Assembly: GCF_017352135.1 (NCBI RefSeq)
Contig: NZ_CP071455.1
Location: 813,213 to 877,212, forward strand
Source of the DNA: Rhizobium lentis
GTDB taxonomy: Bacteria > Pseudomonadota > Alphaproteobacteria > Rhizobiales > Rhizobiaceae
Direction: 5' to 3'
DNA length: 64,000 nucleotides
Part shown: positions 62,721 to 64,000 of the stretch, one piece after another
How positions within the stretch are numbered: position 1 is the first letter of the stretch
How the letters are laid out: the number at the start of each line of letters is the position of its first letter
Translations under genes and position numbers: made by a program
The notes under the pieces: generated by a model
What the model was told of the DNA's origin: nothing
Database searches by the model: none
Seen by the model: the letters and a program-made list of their open reading frames with translations, nothing else

Positions 62721-63172
62721 AAAGGGCCTTGAATCTATGGCGCAAGCTGTCCCGCGTAAAACTCGGCCAGCCGCATCACCGCCTGGTTCGCAGGTTCAGG
62801 CTTGTAGTACATGTCGCAGTGGCCCGCGCGCTGAGGGCGTCAAAACCCAGCAGCTCCGGATCTGAAATGCCTGCGGCTTAGGCCTCAGCAAGAGTATGGG
62901 GAATCCGTGGATCCCTGCGTGGAGCGGCACCACGCGCGGTGCGCGGCTGCGAGGACCGTCGCTGCGAGCCTGCAAGTTTATCGCACGCGCCGACGAGAAT
63001 CCGAACAGCGAGTGCCCTGGCCGCTGTTCCTATCCGCGCAACACTTTGTCGCCATCGCCGTCACTACGGGGAACCGTGTGGAATCACAAGATAAGCCGAA
63101 CAGGTCGTCGATGGCTTCTGCGCCTTCTCGGCCTTGCTCAAACTTCGCTAAAAATTATTGGAAAGGACCAAC
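62721..63172. other. Gene-free stretch upstream of the broken dehydrogenase
   Basis: These 452 bases contain a short hydrolase relic on the minus strand (62735-62822) and otherwise no supportable gene. GGAAAGGACCAAC just before 63173 is the ribosome site of the dehydrogenase remnant. Confidence 0.5.
62735..62822 (-). pseudogene. C-terminal relic of an alpha/beta hydrolase
   Basis: The minus strand reads GHCDMYYKPEPANQAVMRLAEFYAGQLAP followed by a stop codon. This looks like the tail of a dienelactone-hydrolase/X-Pro-peptidase-like hydrolase, whose last helix has this HxDxYxKPE...AV..L..F pattern. The preceding sequence is frameshifted and no start or nucleophile remains. Confidence 0.4.
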
Positions 63173-63893
63173 ATGATCGATCTAAGGGGAAAGCGCGCCT
63201 TGGTCACCGGCGGCTCGCGCGGTATCGGCGCAGCTATTGCCGAGGCGCTTGCCGAAAGAGGAGCCGACGTGGCGTTCACTTATCACCGTTCGGTTGAGAA
63301 AGCTGCGGCGGTGGCAAAAAAAATCGAAAGCCGCGGCCGGCGCGCGGTCGCCATTCAGGCCGACAGCGCCGATCCGAACGCAATAGCTCAAGCGGTAGAA
63401 AAAGCCGTGTCTGTGCTCGGCGGGCTCGACATCCTAGTTAACAGCGCAGCGATCGGCCATGCCGGAACCATCGCCGATCTGGATGTGGAAGAATATCAGG
63501 CCCTGATGGACATCAACGTGCGTGCGCCAGTGCCCGCATTTGGGGGAAGGCGGTCGTATCATCACGATCGGTTCCGCCCTTGGCGAGCGGGTACCCTTTC
63601 CCGGAATTACGCCTTACGCCATGTCTAAGGCGGCGCTCACCTCCTTCACCCGCGGTCTCTCGCGCGAACTGGGACCAAACGGCATAACTGTGAATCTCGT
63701 GCAACCAGGCGCGACGGATACGGATGCCAACCCCGCCGACGGCGCGGCTGCCGATTTCCAGCGCAGCCTGACATCGCTGGGACGCTACGGCGAGCCATGC
63801 GAAATCGCCAACGCCGTAGTCTTTCTTGCGAGTCCTGCCGCCAGCATTATCACCGGCGCAACCCTAACCGCAGACGGAGGGGCAATCGCTTAG
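63173..63893 (+). pseudogene. Short-chain dehydrogenase with internal frameshift/deletion
   Basis: The first piece runs from MIDLRGKRALVTGGSRGIGAA (NADP motif TGGSRGIG) through LVNSAAIG to MDINVRAPV near 63530. The second piece continues in another frame from PHLGEGGRIITIGS through the catalytic YAMSK to the conserved C-terminal GATLTADGG. Between them the normal helix segment of roughly six to eight codons is lost and the frame changes, so the full enzyme cannot be made. Before the lesion it would be a FabG-like oxidoreductase of about 245 residues. A sequencing error alone would not restore the missing segment. Confidence 0.8.
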
Positions 63894-63905
63894 CCTGATC
63901 AGATA

Positions 63906-63963
63906 GCTGAGCACCTCTCAGTGGCTCCGGCTGCGATGGCCGTCAGACTGAGAGGTGCTAAGC
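63906..63963 (+). terminator. Large hairpin after the dehydrogenase remnant
   Basis: Inverted repeat with 13-base perfect core arms AGCACCTCTCAGT (63910-63922) and ACTGAGAGGTGCT (63947-63959), extended to 17 bases with one mismatch, and a 24-base loop. No T run follows. It may be a terminator-like 3' structure, or a small mobile palindrome. Confidence 0.55.
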
Positions 63964-64000
63964 ATTGTCCTGACGGTTTCTCCTGTCGCCGGCGCTGTAA

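Overview
The window looks like a piece of a large, GC-rich alphaproteobacterial genome, most likely Rhizobium or a close relative. The evidence is the glycerol ABC-transporter operon of the rhizobial glpPQUV-glpK type, the density of solute-binding-protein ABC transporters, an intergenic palindrome of the rhizobial mosaic-element kind, and several sites that fit promoters of the alphaproteobacterial general-stress sigma factor EcfG. I saw no rRNA, tRNA, CRISPR, phage or nodulation/nitrogen-fixation genes. The gene content is that of an accessory, catabolic replicon or region.

Layout. 1-5.5 kb: glycerol uptake and phosphorylation (end of an ATPase gene, two permeases, a small membrane protein, binding protein, glycerol kinase). 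5.6-10.2 kb, minus strand: a ribose/autoinducer-type sugar ABC operon, divergent from an AraC regulator. 11.6-14.7 kb: a VOC protein followed by a NitT/TauT-type ABC transporter. 14.9-27.4 kb: a divergent catabolic block. Its minus arm holds a PdxA-family dehydrogenase, an iron alcohol dehydrogenase, a BNR/sialidase-like protein and a DapA/NanA-family aldolase. Its plus arm holds a complete Dpp/Opp-type transporter, a DUF1537 acid-sugar kinase and an FCD-type GntR regulator. Together they suggest import and breakdown of a conjugated or higher acid sugar to triose phosphate.

27.5-33.8 kb: a cluster of stress-type genes: a Pcm/erythromycin-esterase fusion, a metallophosphoesterase with a nucleotidyltransferase-like partner, a DUF2934 protein, and several very small proteins. 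Six GGAAC-N17-GTT sites lie in front of these transcription units, so this is probably an EcfG (general stress response) regulon island. 33.9-34.8 kb: a decayed ISNCY-type insertion sequence. 35-40.8 kb: mixed regulators and small enzymes (LysR, imine-reductase-like protein, ECF sigma factor with a SnoaL-like tail, tautomerase, AraC).

41-51.4 kb: an aromatic catabolic operon of nine minus-strand genes read from a LysR regulator: two hydroxyquinol-type intradiol dioxygenases, maleylacetate reductase, a five-gene branched-chain-amino-acid-type ABC transporter and a flavin phenol hydroxylase. This would take a resorcinol-like phenol through hydroxyquinol and maleylacetate to 3-oxoadipate. 51.6-64 kb: an efflux carrier, a zinc alcohol dehydrogenase, an alpha/beta hydrolase-ABM-DJ-1 group, a large winged-helix/ATPase regulator, a pirin, a cysteine hydrolase, a LysR and a frameshifted short-chain dehydrogenase, with traces of decayed hydrolase genes between them.

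A recurring design is visible in the transporter operons. A stable hairpin follows the binding-protein gene in four of the five systems, and four of the five binding proteins have twin-arginine signal peptides.
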